Positions 1-8,622 are shown, numbered from the stretch's first letter. The stretch is DNA of 64,000 bases from WLWS01 sp965243105 (GCA_965243105.1 CBDEUC010000002.1:186001-250000), one strand, 5' to 3'. Notes: generated from the sequence alone by a model not told the origin. Numbers and translations are program-made.

Positions 1-627
1 AAGGGCAAGACCATGCACCACTACCTCAACCCTGAACGGGAAGTTGATGAAGGTGCATTTGAAGTCCACGGGCTGAGCAATGAATTTCTTTCAGACAAGC
101 CGCTTTTCTCTGACGTGGCGCAGGAATTAATTGATTTTATCCGGGACAGCGAGGTCATTATTCACAATGCCCCGTTTGACGTAGCGTTTATTGACGCTGA
201 ATTTTCACGCCTTGGAAAAGAGTGGGGCACCATGGGAAATTATTGCCGTGTGCTGGACACTCTCGTCATGGCGCGAGAGATGCACCCCGGGCAGAAAAAC
301 AGCCTGGACGCACTGTGCGCACGGTATGAAGTAGATAATTCCAGCAGGGACCTGCATGGAGCCTTGCTGGATGCGGAAATCCTGCTGGATGTATACCTCG
401 CCATGACAGGTGGCCAAACACATCTTTCCCTCGACGAGGAGGAAAAAAAGCAGGGAACGATGAGTGAATCGAATTACAAGCTCAGCGTTGAGCGACCTGG
501 CCTGAGGGTCATTAAGCCAACCCAGGCCGAGGCCGAGGCGCACAGGCAGCGCCTTGAAACGATTGAAAATACGTCCGGTAAACCGAGCCTGTGGACCCTC
601 ATGGAACAGGGCAGGGCAAAGGACTAG
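1..627 (+). CDS. dnaQ: DNA polymerase III epsilon subunit (3'-5' proofreading exonuclease), 5' end missing
   Basis: The reading frame is already open at base 1, so the gene starts upstream and the ATG at 13 is internal. What remains is about 208 codons. Visible are the Exo II region (VIHNAPFDVAFIDAEF) and the Exo III region with HGALLDAEIL, both typical of DnaQ-family DEDD exonucleases; the Exo I DxE motif must lie in the missing part. The stretch NSLDALCARYEVDNSSR and the following LAMTGGQ are close to proteobacterial DnaQ. The C-terminal tail normally tethers epsilon to the alpha polymerase subunit. The stop codon overlaps that of the convergent grxD gene by three bases. The family assignment is firm; the N-terminus cannot be judged here. 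Confidence 0.95.
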   Translation, partial: KGKTMHHYLNPEREVDEGAFEVHGLSNEFLSDKPLFSDVAQELIDFIRDSEVIIHNAPFDVAFIDAEFSRLGKEWGTMGNYCRVLDTLVMAREMHPGQKNSLDALCARYEVDNSSRDLHGALLDAEILLDVYLAMTGGQTHLSLDEEEKKQGTMSESNYKLSVERPGLRVIKPTQAEAEAHRQRLETIENTSGKPSLWTLMEQGRAKD

Positions 628-950
628 TCGTCTTCGCTTTTGCCCACTTCCTCCAGCATGCTCTGTAACTCACCTTTCTGGTAAAGATCGAGAACAATAT
701 CGCAGCCGCCGACCAGTTCTCCATTTATGAATACCTGGGGAAATGTCGGCCAGTTGGAAACTTTCGGCAGGTTGGCACGCACATCCTGGTTAGCCAGGAC
801 ATCGACGTAGCTGAATTCCGTGTTACAGGCCTTGAGAGCCTCCGCGGTTTTCATAGAAAAGCCGCACTGAGGAAAATCGGGTGAACCCTTCATAAAAAGC
901 AGGACCGGATTTTCGGCAATCGTGGTTTTGATCTGTTCAATTACATCCAT
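624..950 (-). CDS. grxD: Monothiol glutaredoxin, Grx4/GrxD family
   Basis: A 108-residue protein that starts at the ATG at 950, chosen because an AGAGG ribosome site lies about seven bases upstream and because the family begins with a short DVIEQIK-like helix. A longer frame up to 980 uses a non-ATG start and has no support. The active site is CGFS (in FPQCGFSMK), with one cysteine, which defines the monothiol class. WPTFPQVFINGELVGGCDI is the glutathione-binding region. Family members form [2Fe-2S]-bridged dimers with glutathione and BolA and take part in Fe-S cluster transfer and iron sensing. An IscR-like site lies 30-54 bases upstream, which fits Fe-S control. Confidence 0.95.
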   Translation of the reverse strand: MDVIEQIKTTIAENPVLLFMKGSPDFPQCGFSMKTAEALKACNTEFSYVDVLANQDVRANLPKVSNWPTFPQVFINGELVGGCDIVLDLYQKGELQSMLEEVGKSEDD

Positions 951-979
951 CTTGAAAACCTCTATTAATACGTGTAACA

Positions 980-1004
980 ATACTTGAGTAAATTAGTAAG
1001 GTAT
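980..1004 (-). promoter_or_regulatory. IscR type-1-like operator upstream of grxD
   Basis: A 25-base imperfect palindrome with left arm ATACTTGAGTAA and right arm ATTAGTAAGGTAT. I compared it by eye with the published Enterobacteria type-1 IscR consensus (ATASYYGACT-RWWW-YAGTCRRSTAT); 23 of 25 positions agree, the exceptions being 988 and 998. It is 30 bases upstream of the grxD ATG, where a bound repressor could block the promoter. IscR itself is not in the window, so regulation is inferred. Confidence 0.6.
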
Positions 1005-1184
1005 TAGTATACCTCATCTGCTGCGGTCGAGTAAACGAATTGCTTGAGGCTGTTGAGGGAACAAGATTAGACACGGGCAAATAACGCGGAGATTTGGCAA
1101 TTGCGTGAAAAACGCGCTCCAAATCAGTATAATGCCGCGGCATTGTTCATTCGGAATAACCAAACATAAAAAGGGGCGGGAGTT

Positions 1185-1769
1185 ATGAATCCACTCAAAT
1201 CAATCAGCGGTACCCTGGTTCTCGGTTTTGTCACTGCGATAATCATCGTGGCATTACTTGGAAGCGGTGCTTTCAATCTTTGGTCCACGGTGGTCTGGCT
1301 GCATGTTTTTGCAGGCGTGATCTGGATTGGCTTGCTGTATTACTTCAACTTTGTACAGGTACCCGCGGTTGCTGCGGCCACTGCAGATAGTGATGGACCT
1401 GGCCCCGCGGCAATTAATAAATATGTCGCTCCCAAGGCATTGCTGTGGTTTCGCTGGGGTGCCCTTGCGACCTGGTTGACCGGCGCAGCAGCGCTGGAAG
1501 CCATGGGTGTCGGCCTGGCCAACGCCTTCACCCTGCAAGCTGGTGCCCAGATTATTGGTCTCGGCGCATGGATGGGGACCATCATGCTGTTCAATGTGTG
1601 GGTACTCATCTGGCCAAACCAGAAGAAGATCCTGGGTATTGTCGAGGCCTCCGACGATGAGAAGGCAAGCGCCAAGGTGGTTGCGTTAATGGCTTCACGG
1701 ACCAATACCCTGCTGTCTATTCCAATGCTAATGTGCATGGTTGGGCAGGGACATGGGCTGCCATTTTAG
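1185..1769 (+). CDS. PuuD-type (urate oxidase N-terminal domain) integral membrane protein
   Basis: A 194-residue membrane protein. It has hydrophobic segments near residues 10-30, 34-57, 90-112, 120-145 and 170-185. The segment WLHVFAGVIWIGLLYYFNF is characteristic of the Urate_ox_N family, the membrane half of the urate hydroxylase PuuD. The C-terminal cytochrome c domain of full PuuD is absent: there is no CXXCH motif and the frame stops after HGLPF. It may therefore be a stand-alone relative with another electron partner rather than a urate oxidase. A GGGCGGGAG site precedes the ATG. It diverges from grxD across 234 bases and is followed by a clear terminator at 1794-1823, so it is probably transcribed alone. 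The family is fairly sure; the substrate is unknown. Confidence 0.75.
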   Translation: MNPLKSISGTLVLGFVTAIIIVALLGSGAFNLWSTVVWLHVFAGVIWIGLLYYFNFVQVPAVAAATADSDGPGPAAINKYVAPKALLWFRWGALATWLTGAAALEAMGVGLANAFTLQAGAQIIGLGAWMGTIMLFNVWVLIWPNQKKILGIVEASDDEKASAKVVALMASRTNTLLSIPMLMCMVGQGHGLPF

Positions 1770-1793
1770 TTTTTACCAAATCGCTGTATTACC

Positions 1794-1823
1794 AAGCCCG
1801 GTTAACAGCCGGGTTTGTTTTTT
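1794..1823 (+). terminator. Rho-independent terminator after the PuuD-like gene
   Basis: An eight-pair stem (AAGCCCGG with CCGGGTTT, one G-U pair) closes a seven-base loop and runs into TTTGTTTTTT. It lies between the PuuD-like stop and the argD start, separating the two transcripts. Confidence 0.85.
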
Positions 1824-1845
1824 ATGGACCTTGTAAGACGGGAAT

Positions 1846-3021
1846 ATGAACGATTCAATCATGCATACCTACGCGCGACAGCCCGTCGCGTTTGAACGTG
1901 GCGAAGGATGCTGGCTTTGGGATGATAATGGAACCCGCTACCTGGACGCGCTGGCAGGTATCGCCGTGTGTAATATCGGGCATGCTAACCCCCATGTAGC
2001 CGCTGCCATAAGCGAACAGGCCAATCGTCTCGTTCATACATCCAACCTTTACGGCGTTCCTTTACAGGCCGAGCTGGCGAAGTCGCTGTGTCGATTGTCC
2101 GGGCTGGACAAGGTGTTTTTTGGTAATTCCGGAGCAGAAGCGAACGAAGCTGCGATCAAGATCTGTCGCAAGTTCGCCAATGACATGGGAAAGCAAAATG
2201 CCAGTATTGTCGTAATGAATGGAAGTTTTCACGGCAGGACCCTGGCGACCCTTAGCGCCACGGGGAATACTAAAGTACAAAATGGTTTCCATCCGCTGGT
2301 CGAGGGCTTCGTTCACATCCCTTACGATGATATTGCGTCCCTGGAGGAAATTGCCGCCGCTGAGAATAGTGTCGTCGCCGTCATGCTTGAACCTGTGCAG
2401 GGAGAAGGGGGCGTTGTTGTCCCAAGCGAGGGGTATCTTTCCGAGGTAAGGCAAATCTGCGATCAACAGAATTGGCTGATGGTACTGGATGAAGTACAAA
2501 CTGGCATGTGTCGAACCGGCGAGTGGTTCGCCTGGCAGCACGCTGACACCAGGCCGGACATTATGACCCTTGCCAAGTCATTGGCAAATGGGTTCCCCAT
2601 TGGAGCGTGCCTGGTAAAAGAAAGCGTTGCCGAGATAATGGTACCGGGGACGCATGCTTCCACTTTTGGCGGGAGTCCATTGGCAAGTCGCGCAGCACTG
2701 GCGGTTATTGAACAAATGGAAGGCAATGAGCTGGCGGGCAGGGTTGCCGAGCTCGGTTCAAGGATGCTGCAACTTTTCAGGGACAAGCTGGATAATCTTG
2801 ATGGTGTTTTGGACGTGCGCGGGCTGGGCCTGATGATAGGTATTGAACTCCATGAAGAATGTCCCGGCCTGGTCGCCGAAGCGTTGGAGAAGAAAATATT
2901 AGTCAATGTCACGGCTGGCAAGGTTGTTCGCCTGTTGCCACCACTTACAATCAGTGACGAAGAAATGCTGGAAATTGTAGAGCTGGTTTCTGAACTGATT
3001 AAAGAGCACCTGGATGGATAA
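1846..3021 (+). CDS. argD: Acetylornithine aminotransferase
   Basis: A 391-residue class III PLP-dependent aminotransferase of the arginine pathway, converting N-acetylglutamate semialdehyde to N2-acetylornithine; such enzymes often also act in lysine synthesis. Seen in the sequence are the N-terminal ALAGIAVCNIGHANP region, FFGNSGAEANEAAIK (phosphate-binding part), FHGRTLATLSATGN, the PLP-contacting LDEVQTGMCRTG, and the Schiff-base lysine in LAKSLANGFPIGA, followed by HASTFGGSPLASRAAL. Length is normal for bacterial ArgD. The start at 1846 follows a GACGGGAAT stretch. argF begins five bases after the stop, so the two genes are an arginine operon. Confidence 0.95.
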   Translation: MNDSIMHTYARQPVAFERGEGCWLWDDNGTRYLDALAGIAVCNIGHANPHVAAAISEQANRLVHTSNLYGVPLQAELAKSLCRLSGLDKVFFGNSGAEANEAAIKICRKFANDMGKQNASIVVMNGSFHGRTLATLSATGNTKVQNGFHPLVEGFVHIPYDDIASLEEIAAAENSVVAVMLEPVQGEGGVVVPSEGYLSEVRQICDQQNWLMVLDEVQTGMCRTGEWFAWQHADTRPDIMTLAKSLANGFPIGACLVKESVAEIMVPGTHASTFGGSPLASRAALAVIEQMEGNELAGRVAELGSRMLQLFRDKLDNLDGVLDVRGLGLMIGIELHEECPGLVAEALEKKILVNVTAGKVVRLLPPLTISDEEMLEIVELVSELIKEHLDG

Positions 3022-3026
3022 TTATC

Positions 3027-3926
3027 ATGGCTAGACACTTTCTCACCCTGAAAGACTTGAGTGAGGCTGAATTCCGAGCCCTCATTCAACGCGCATGTGA
3101 GTTAAAAAAAGAATTCAGGGAAAAACGTATGCAGGCATCGTTACCCGGTAGAACGCTTGGGATGATTTTTGAAAAATCATCTACCCGGACGCGCGTATCT
3201 TTTGAAGCCGCAATCGCGCAACTTGGTGGGCATCCCATTTTTCTTTCTCCAGGTGAAACCCAGCTAGGCAGGGGGGAACCCGTGGAAGATACAGCAAGGG
3301 TCCTGTCAAAGATGGTTGACTGCATAATGGTCAGGACATTTGAGCATGCGAAGATTGAAAAAATTGCTGAATATTCTGACATTCCAGTAATTAACGGCTT
3401 GTCTGATACCTATCATCCCTGCCAGCTACTTGCAGACATGCAAACCTTTTTTGAGGAGCGCGGTGATATCAAGGGTAAAACAGTGGCATGGCTCGGAGAT
3501 GGAAATAACATGTGCCATTCCTACATCAACGCTGCAAGTATCCTTGGGTTTCAGCTCCACGTGGCGTCACCCGAAGAATATCGCCCGGACAATGCCATTG
3601 TAGAGGGATGCATGTCTTCCGTGTTGATTACAGAAGATCCGGCGGAAGCGGTGGCCGGTGCCGATCTTATCGTTACCGATGTTTGGGCCAGTATGGGGCA
3701 GGAAAATGAGTCCAGCGAAAGAATGGCCGTCTTCAGGCAATACCAGGTAAATAACGAGTTGATGAAGAAAGCGAACCGGGACGCAATTTTCATGCATTGC
3801 CTGCCTGCTCACCGGGGCGAGGAAGTCAGTGCTGAGGTCATTGACGGCCCACAAAGCGTGGTTTGGGAGGAAGCTGGTAATCGACTTCACTCTCAAAAAG
3901 CCTTACTTGAATTTCTTATCCAGTGA
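3027..3926 (+). CDS. argF: Ornithine carbamoyltransferase
   Basis: A 299-residue enzyme joining carbamoyl phosphate and ornithine to make citrulline. The carbamoyl-phosphate loop SSTRTR is at residues 51-56, the HPCQLLADMQT helix follows the domain linker, and the ornithine-closing HCLPAHRGEEVS motif is near residue 255. Length matches anabolic OTCs of about 300 residues. It directly follows argD, and an ATG with a nearby GGATAA site fits coupled translation. No ArgR box was identified with confidence upstream of the pair. Confidence 0.96.
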   Translation: MARHFLTLKDLSEAEFRALIQRACELKKEFREKRMQASLPGRTLGMIFEKSSTRTRVSFEAAIAQLGGHPIFLSPGETQLGRGEPVEDTARVLSKMVDCIMVRTFEHAKIEKIAEYSDIPVINGLSDTYHPCQLLADMQTFFEERGDIKGKTVAWLGDGNNMCHSYINAASILGFQLHVASPEEYRPDNAIVEGCMSSVLITEDPAEAVAGADLIVTDVWASMGQENESSERMAVFRQYQVNNELMKKANRDAIFMHCLPAHRGEEVSAEVIDGPQSVVWEEAGNRLHSQKALLEFLIQ

Positions 3927-4022
3927 TAAACGCGATTCCAGGGCAGGACAAGACACTAATCTTCAAGCGCAGGAGCCATCAGCAGTTATCACTGTGCACA
4001 GGCCCTGTTGAAAAGTAAGCAG

Positions 4023-4778
4023 ATGCGTTTCCTTTTAAGCAACGATGATGGATACCAGGCCCGGGGGCTTGAATTATTGGCTTCAGCAATGGCCGGCCTT
4101 GGAGAAGTGACTGTTGTGGCCCCTGACAGGAATCGAAGCGGCGCAAGTAACTCACTGACCCTGGACTCACCACTATATGTGAGGCAGGCCGACAATGACT
4201 TTTATTTCGTAAATGGGACACCGACTGATTGTGTTCACCTCGCAATCACAGGATTGTTCGATAGTGAACCAGGGCTAATGGTGAGCGGGGTCAATGCCGG
4301 TGCAAACCTGGGCGATGATGTACTCTATTCAGGCACTGTTGCTGCTGCAATGGAGGCCAGGTTTCTCGGCTGTCCAGCGATTGCCGTGTCACTTGTCGGT
4401 GATAACCCTGTGCATTACGAAACAGCCGTGTCCGTGGTCATAAAACTGGTCAACGCCTTGCAGCAGAACCCACTGGATAGCGATCAGCTTTTGAATGTGA
4501 ATGTTCCTGACCTGCCACTGGAAGAGCTCGGAAAAATTGAAGTAACGAGGCTGGGATACAGGCACCTCGCAGAACCGGCATTGAAAATGAAGGATCCCAA
4601 GCAGCGGGAAATCTACTGGATAGGCCCCCCGGGTAAAGGAGATGACGCGGGTGAAGGAACAGACTTTTACGCCGTGGAACATGGAAATGTATCGATTACT
4701 CCTTTGCATACTGATTTGACGCGATACAATGCACTGCAGGCAGTTTCGGATTGGCTAGAAAGAGAAATTGATGAATAA
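4023..4778 (+). CDS. surE: 5'/3'-nucleotidase SurE
   Basis: A 251-residue metal-dependent nucleoside monophosphate phosphatase associated with stationary-phase survival. The ATG at 4023 is chosen because the conserved start MRFLLSNDDGYQARGL places the DD metal ligands at the usual position; a TTG at 4008 is in frame but would add five residues without family support. Other family motifs are VVAPDRNRSGASNSLTL, FVNGTPTDCVHLA and VSGVNAGANLGDDVLYSGTVAAAMEA. Its last eight bases overlap pcm. The order surE-pcm-nlpD-rpoS is the classic gammaproteobacterial stationary-phase cluster. Confidence 0.97.
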   Translation: MRFLLSNDDGYQARGLELLASAMAGLGEVTVVAPDRNRSGASNSLTLDSPLYVRQADNDFYFVNGTPTDCVHLAITGLFDSEPGLMVSGVNAGANLGDDVLYSGTVAAAMEARFLGCPAIAVSLVGDNPVHYETAVSVVIKLVNALQQNPLDSDQLLNVNVPDLPLEELGKIEVTRLGYRHLAEPALKMKDPKQREIYWIGPPGKGDDAGEGTDFYAVEHGNVSITPLHTDLTRYNALQAVSDWLEREIDE

Positions 4779-5430
4779 CCGGCACCAGGGTATCGGTATG
4801 ACCTCACAGCGGGCCCGCGATCGCCTGGTAGAGCAAATTCGCGGTATGGGTGTGCGTTCCGAACTGGTACTTGATGTAATTCGCTCCACGCCCCGTCACA
4901 TTTTCGTGGATGAGGCCCTGGCCAGCCGCGCATATGACAACACTGCATTACCCATCGGCCACAACCAGACAATATCCCAGCCTTACATAGTCGCCAGGAT
5001 GACAGAGGCTTTGATAGCCGATGGCATTCCCGAGACGGTCCTGGAAATTGGCACAGGGTGCGGGTACCAGACCCTGGTTTTATCCAGGCTTGTCAAGCAG
5101 GTGTACACCATTGAAAGAATTGAAGCGCTTCTTTTCAAGGCAAGGGAGCGATTCTATGAGCTTGGGACCAGGAATATCAGTGCCATGCATGGAGATGGAA
5201 ACCTGGGCTGGCCCGCCAGGGGGCCTTTTGAAGGGATTATCGTGGCAGCGGCGCCAACCGGCATTCCACAGAAGCTGCTTGAGCAGCTTGCCCCAAATGG
5301 TCGATTAATTATCCCGGTCGGTAAAAGCGGCGGCCAGGAACTCCTCATGATAAGTCGAAGCGAGGATGGATTTGTTGAAAAGCACCTCGATTCGGTCAGT
5401 TTTGTCCCCATGCTGGAGGGAGTGGGCTAG
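4771..5430 (+). CDS. pcm: Protein-L-isoaspartate O-methyltransferase
   Basis: Methylates L-isoaspartyl residues in damaged proteins using SAM, starting their repair. From the ATG at 4771, which overlaps the surE stop, the protein is 219 residues. The ATG at 4798 (MTSQRARDRL) is a good alternative, since it aligns with the start of other Pcm proteins and follows a CAGGG stretch. Motifs seen are RHIFVDEALASRAYDNTALPIG, the family signature GHNQTISQPYIVARM and SAM motif I VLEIGTGCGYQT. Partners surE and rpoS support a stationary-phase role. Confidence 0.96.
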   Translation: MNNRHQGIGMTSQRARDRLVEQIRGMGVRSELVLDVIRSTPRHIFVDEALASRAYDNTALPIGHNQTISQPYIVARMTEALIADGIPETVLEIGTGCGYQTLVLSRLVKQVYTIERIEALLFKARERFYELGTRNISAMHGDGNLGWPARGPFEGIIVAAAPTGIPQKLLEQLAPNGRLIIPVGKSGGQELLMISRSEDGFVEKHLDSVSFVPMLEGVG

Positions 5431-5436
5431 CAACTG

Positions 5437-6261
5437 ATGAGAAATCCAGCACTACTGGTTATCTTAATCATTGAGCTGACGCTGTCTGCATGCACTTCGA
5501 CCGCCAGAGCACCAGTCGACAATCGGCACAAGACTCCCCCGGCGAAGCAAACCGCGAGTGTAAGCCAGGCCGGGGAAAAAACAACGTCGCGGCCAGGGGA
5601 CGGTAATTATCACGTCGTGGAAAAGGGAGACACCCTTTACTCGATAGCGTGGCGTTACGGCTTTGATTACCGGGATGTTGCCAGGTGGAACAATATTTCA
5701 GGGAAGTATGTCATCTACCCCGGGCAATTTATTCGACTCAAGCCGGAAAAAACGCCCGCGACCGGACTAACACCGGGACCTATCGTCAGCAGGAAAAGTC
5801 GCCAGCAGGATTCGGCGGGCAGTCCACCCAGCAGTAACAAGACTCCGGCTGCGACCACGAAAAAAAGTACGGGACCGCTGCAAGGTAGTGCGAGGATCGC
5901 CTGGCAGTGGCCAACTCGTGGGAAAATCGTAAAACTGAACACCCCCACATCAAAAAAGGGTGTGGATATCCAGGGGTCGGCAGGACAAAAAATTGCCGCC
6001 GCCGCCGATGGGGATGTGGTCTATAGCGGTAGTGGACTTCTAGGTTACGGAAAGCTTATCATCATCAAGCATAATGAAAATTACCTTAGCGCCTACGCCC
6101 ACAACGAAAAAATATTTGCGAGGGAAGGTGACAGGGTAAAAGGTGGGCAGCAGATTGCCACCATGGGACTGGCCGGAAACAATAGACCCTTATTGCATTT
6201 CGAAATAAGGAAAGACGGTAGCCCGGTCGACCCGCTGAGACATTTGCCCAAAAAGTCCTGA
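5437..6261 (+). CDS. nlpD: NlpD-type outer-membrane lipoprotein, LysM plus degenerate LytM (M23) domain
   Basis: A 274-residue amidase activator of cell division. A lipoprotein signal ends at the lipobox LSAC (Cys near residue 19). A single LysM peptidoglycan-binding domain spans about residues 65-108 (YHVVEKGDTLYSIAWRYG to IYPGQFIRL). After a Pro/Ser/Thr linker, an M23 domain covers about 160-270. The catalytic residues of active LytM enzymes are replaced: KKGVDIQG has Lys where zinc-binding His is expected, and RPLLHFEIR has Leu for the first His of HxH. This is the state of E. coli NlpD, which activates amidase AmiC rather than cutting the wall. In enterics the main rpoS promoter lies inside nlpD; I could not pick it out here. 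Confidence 0.95.
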   Translation: MRNPALLVILIIELTLSACTSTARAPVDNRHKTPPAKQTASVSQAGEKTTSRPGDGNYHVVEKGDTLYSIAWRYGFDYRDVARWNNISGKYVIYPGQFIRLKPEKTPATGLTPGPIVSRKSRQQDSAGSPPSSNKTPAATTKKSTGPLQGSARIAWQWPTRGKIVKLNTPTSKKGVDIQGSAGQKIAAAADGDVVYSGSGLLGYGKLIIIKHNENYLSAYAHNEKIFAREGDRVKGGQQIATMGLAGNNRPLLHFEIRKDGSPVDPLRHLPKKS

Positions 6262-6292
6262 TAAAATTTACTAACCAGCAAATCTAAGTCAA

Positions 6293-7318
6293 ATGTCAAA
6301 CCCTAACGGTACAGGAAAGGGTGATTCCGAAGATGAAGTGACTGCGGAAGAGTCAGATCTGCAGGATATGACGGACGATGAACTTGATCCGGACGAATCC
6401 ACCCTGCTTGCCGAAGAAGAACTGGACACTACTGAGCAGCCCAGAAAATCCAGCCAAAATCAAAGCGCACTGAGTGAAGGCGACCTTGATGCCACCCGCC
6501 TTTATTTGAATGAAATCGGTTTTTCGCCCCTGTTAACCGCCGAAGAAGAAGTCTATTACTCTCGAAAGGCCTTGCGAGGAGATGAAAGTGCCCGAAAAAG
6601 AATGATCGAGAGTAACTTGCGCCTGGTCGTCAAGATTGCGCGTCGATATATGAACCGCGGACTTGCACTGCTGGACCTTATCGAAGAAGGGAACCTGGGC
6701 CTGATTCGAGCTGTAGAGAAATTCGACCCGGAAAAGGGGTTCAGATTCTCCACCTATGCGACCTGGTGGATCAGGCAAACAATCGAAAGAGGCTTGATGA
6801 ACCAGACCAGAACGGTTCGCCTGCCAATTCATGTTGTGAAAGAGATCAACATTTACCTGCGTGCTGCCAGAAAACTGTCACAAAAGCTTGACCGTGAACC
6901 CAGCCCGGAAGATGTTGCCGAATTCCTTGACCGTCCTATTGATGAAGTAAAGCGCATGCTCGGCCTGAATGAGCGCATCACATCTGTGGACGCACCGAGT
7001 GGCCGGGATTACGAAAAATCATTGCTGGACACAATTCCTGACGAGCAAAATACCGATCCTTCATTATTGTTGCAGAATTCTGACGTTAAAAGACACGTCG
7101 ATGCCTGGTTGGCCCAGCTAAGTGAAAAGCAATGCGCCGTGGTTGAACGTCGGTTTGGTTTGCATGGACGAGAAGTGAGTACTCTTGAAGAAATAGGTGC
7201 GGAGCTTGGTGTGACAAGGGAAAGGGTAAGACAAATTCAAATAGAAGCGATCAAACGCCTGAGGCAGATACTGGAACGGGAAGGTTTTTCCGTTGAAGCC
7301 CTGTTTAATGAAAATTAA
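6293..7318 (+). CDS. rpoS: RNA polymerase sigma factor RpoS (sigma-38)
   Basis: The 341-residue general stress/stationary-phase sigma factor. The N-terminus (residues 1-60) is acidic and variable. Region 1.2/2 follows with DATRLYLNEIGFSPLLTAEEE, the core-binding and -10-reading stretch NLRLVVKIARRYMNRGLALLDLIEEGNLGLIRAVEKFD, and FSTYATWWIRQTIERGL. Region 3 begins at RTVRLPIHVVKEIN. Region 4 has the helix-turn-helix LEEIGAELGVTRERVRQIQIEAIKRLR. The 31-base gap from nlpD lacks a terminator. Position in the surE-pcm-nlpD-rpoS order separates it from RpoD and RpoH. Confidence 0.97.
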   Translation: MSNPNGTGKGDSEDEVTAEESDLQDMTDDELDPDESTLLAEEELDTTEQPRKSSQNQSALSEGDLDATRLYLNEIGFSPLLTAEEEVYYSRKALRGDESARKRMIESNLRLVVKIARRYMNRGLALLDLIEEGNLGLIRAVEKFDPEKGFRFSTYATWWIRQTIERGLMNQTRTVRLPIHVVKEINIYLRAARKLSQKLDREPSPEDVAEFLDRPIDEVKRMLGLNERITSVDAPSGRDYEKSLLDTIPDEQNTDPSLLLQNSDVKRHVDAWLAQLSEKQCAVVERRFGLHGREVSTLEEIGAELGVTRERVRQIQIEAIKRLRQILEREGFSVEALFNEN

Positions 7319-7370
7319 CGAAACGATAATGATACGGTCGTTGCATACAGACAGGACATTATCCTGCAAA

Positions 7371-7745
7371 TCAGAGCATGAAAAGAGCAAGTACCACGAT
7401 TCGCCCTTCGCCAAGCAAGAAATTAAATGAGCGACAGGCTGCGCCGGTGTCCATGATTTCATAGCCAGTTTGGCTATTGATGAGAGGCGACAGGACATCT
7501 TCACCTGGAAACACGAGGTTTTGACCTGTGCCGAGTATCAGGACCTCAGGGTCCAGGTCCTGGATTGATTCGATATGACTTTTTGTGAGTTCGCTAATGT
7601 GACCTGGAAGCAAATCTTTGTATATAGACCCTGGTGTTATCACCAGGTTTGAATTGAAAAATTCACCATTAACCTTGATCTCACCCGTGGAATAGCTCTC
7701 GATGCGATTCGTATTATTGCTTGTATAATCAAGTTCAATTTTCAT
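7371..7745 (-). CDS. Mth938-like domain protein (DUF498/DUF598, Xcc1710 type)
   Basis: A 124-residue single-domain protein. The core IKVNGEFFNSNLVITPG, followed by DPEVLILGTGQNLVFP and GYEIMDTGAACRSFNFLLGEGR, matches the Mth938/Xcc1710 family. Eukaryotic relatives (NDUFAF3) help assemble respiratory complex I; the bacterial role is not established. The gene converges on rpoS (stop 52 bases from the rpoS stop) and diverges from adk. In many gammaproteobacteria relatives are found beside unrelated housekeeping genes, so context adds little. Confidence 0.75.
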   Translation of the reverse strand: MKIELDYTSNNTNRIESYSTGEIKVNGEFFNSNLVITPGSIYKDLLPGHISELTKSHIESIQDLDPEVLILGTGQNLVFPGEDVLSPLINSQTGYEIMDTGAACRSFNFLLGEGRIVVLALFML

Positions 7746-7807
7746 ACATTACAGCTTACATCGAAGCCAGTTTAAATTCACAATTCTAAATATATTCGGG
7801 AAATTAT

Positions 7808-8464
7808 ATGAAAATCATACTTTTAGGTCCTCCAGGTGCTGGCAAGGGCACCCAGGCCGCTTATATCTGCGAGGTTTTTGACATTCCTCAAATTTCAACA
7901 GGGGACATGCTCAGAGCAGCTGTCAAAGCCGGAACTGAGCTTGGTGTGCAGGCAAAAAAAATAATGGATGCGGGGGAACTTGTTTCTGATGAGATTATTT
8001 TGAACCTCGTTAAGGAAAGAATAGCGGAACCTGACTGTGCAAATGGATACCTGTTTGATGGTTTTCCAAGAACCATTGTCCAGGCGGATGGTTTGGAAAA
8101 AATCGGTGTCACAATTGAAAGTGTCGTAGAAATCCAGGCCGATGATGACGAAATTGTAAAACGCATGAGTGGCAGGAGAGTACATCCGGAATCCGGGCGG
8201 ACCTATCACGTGCTTTTCAATCCCCCGAGCAAGCCTGATGTTGATGACGTTACCGGAGAAGCGCTAGTGCAGCGTGATGACGACAAGGAATCAACAGTTA
8301 GAAATCGCCTGAAAGTGTATCACGAGCAGACAGCACCGCTTGTTGATTACTACAAGAACAGGGCAGAAAAAGGGGAAAATGACACACTAAAATACCTGCA
8401 AATCGATGGTATCGGTGAAGTAGAGGATGTAAAAAAGGCAATCCTTGAAGGCTTGAGAAATTGA
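7808..8464 (+). CDS. adk: Adenylate kinase
   Basis: A 218-residue enzyme interconverting ATP, AMP and ADP. The P-loop GPPGAGKGT is at residues 7-15. The AMP-binding region contains ISTGDMLRAAVKAGTELG, and DGFPRTIVQADGL precedes the lid. The long lid domain (GRRVHPESGRTYHVLFNPP through DDVTGEALVQRDDD) lacks the four-Cys zinc site, as in other Gram-negative enzymes. Length is the usual 214-220. It stands alone, diverging from the Mth938-like gene. Confidence 0.97.
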   Translation: MKIILLGPPGAGKGTQAAYICEVFDIPQISTGDMLRAAVKAGTELGVQAKKIMDAGELVSDEIILNLVKERIAEPDCANGYLFDGFPRTIVQADGLEKIGVTIESVVEIQADDDEIVKRMSGRRVHPESGRTYHVLFNPPSKPDVDDVTGEALVQRDDDKESTVRNRLKVYHEQTAPLVDYYKNRAEKGENDTLKYLQIDGIGEVEDVKKAILEGLRN

Positions 8465-8601
8465 TCGGATGAACATTGTTGATACAAAGAGTCGTATTTT
8501 TTGTGATCAATTTAGCATTTGGAAGTTTATCTGTGTGTTTACAGCTTGCATGAAGTTCTTAAATTATTTTCAAAACTATAAAAAAAAGTTAGAATTTTTC
8601 G

Positions 8602-8622
8602 GAAACATTACTATAATGTTTC
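8602..8622 (+). promoter_or_regulatory. Inverted repeat covering a -10-like TATAAT upstream of the histone-like gene
   Basis: Nine-base perfect arms GAAACATTA and TAATGTTTC flank CTA. The sequence TATAAT at 8612-8617 lies inside the repeat, with a weak TTAGAA seventeen bases further upstream (8589-8594). This is the only promoter-like site in the 225-base AT-rich gap between adk and 8690. The overlap of -10 and palindrome suggests an operator, but the protein that would bind is unknown. Confidence 0.4.
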
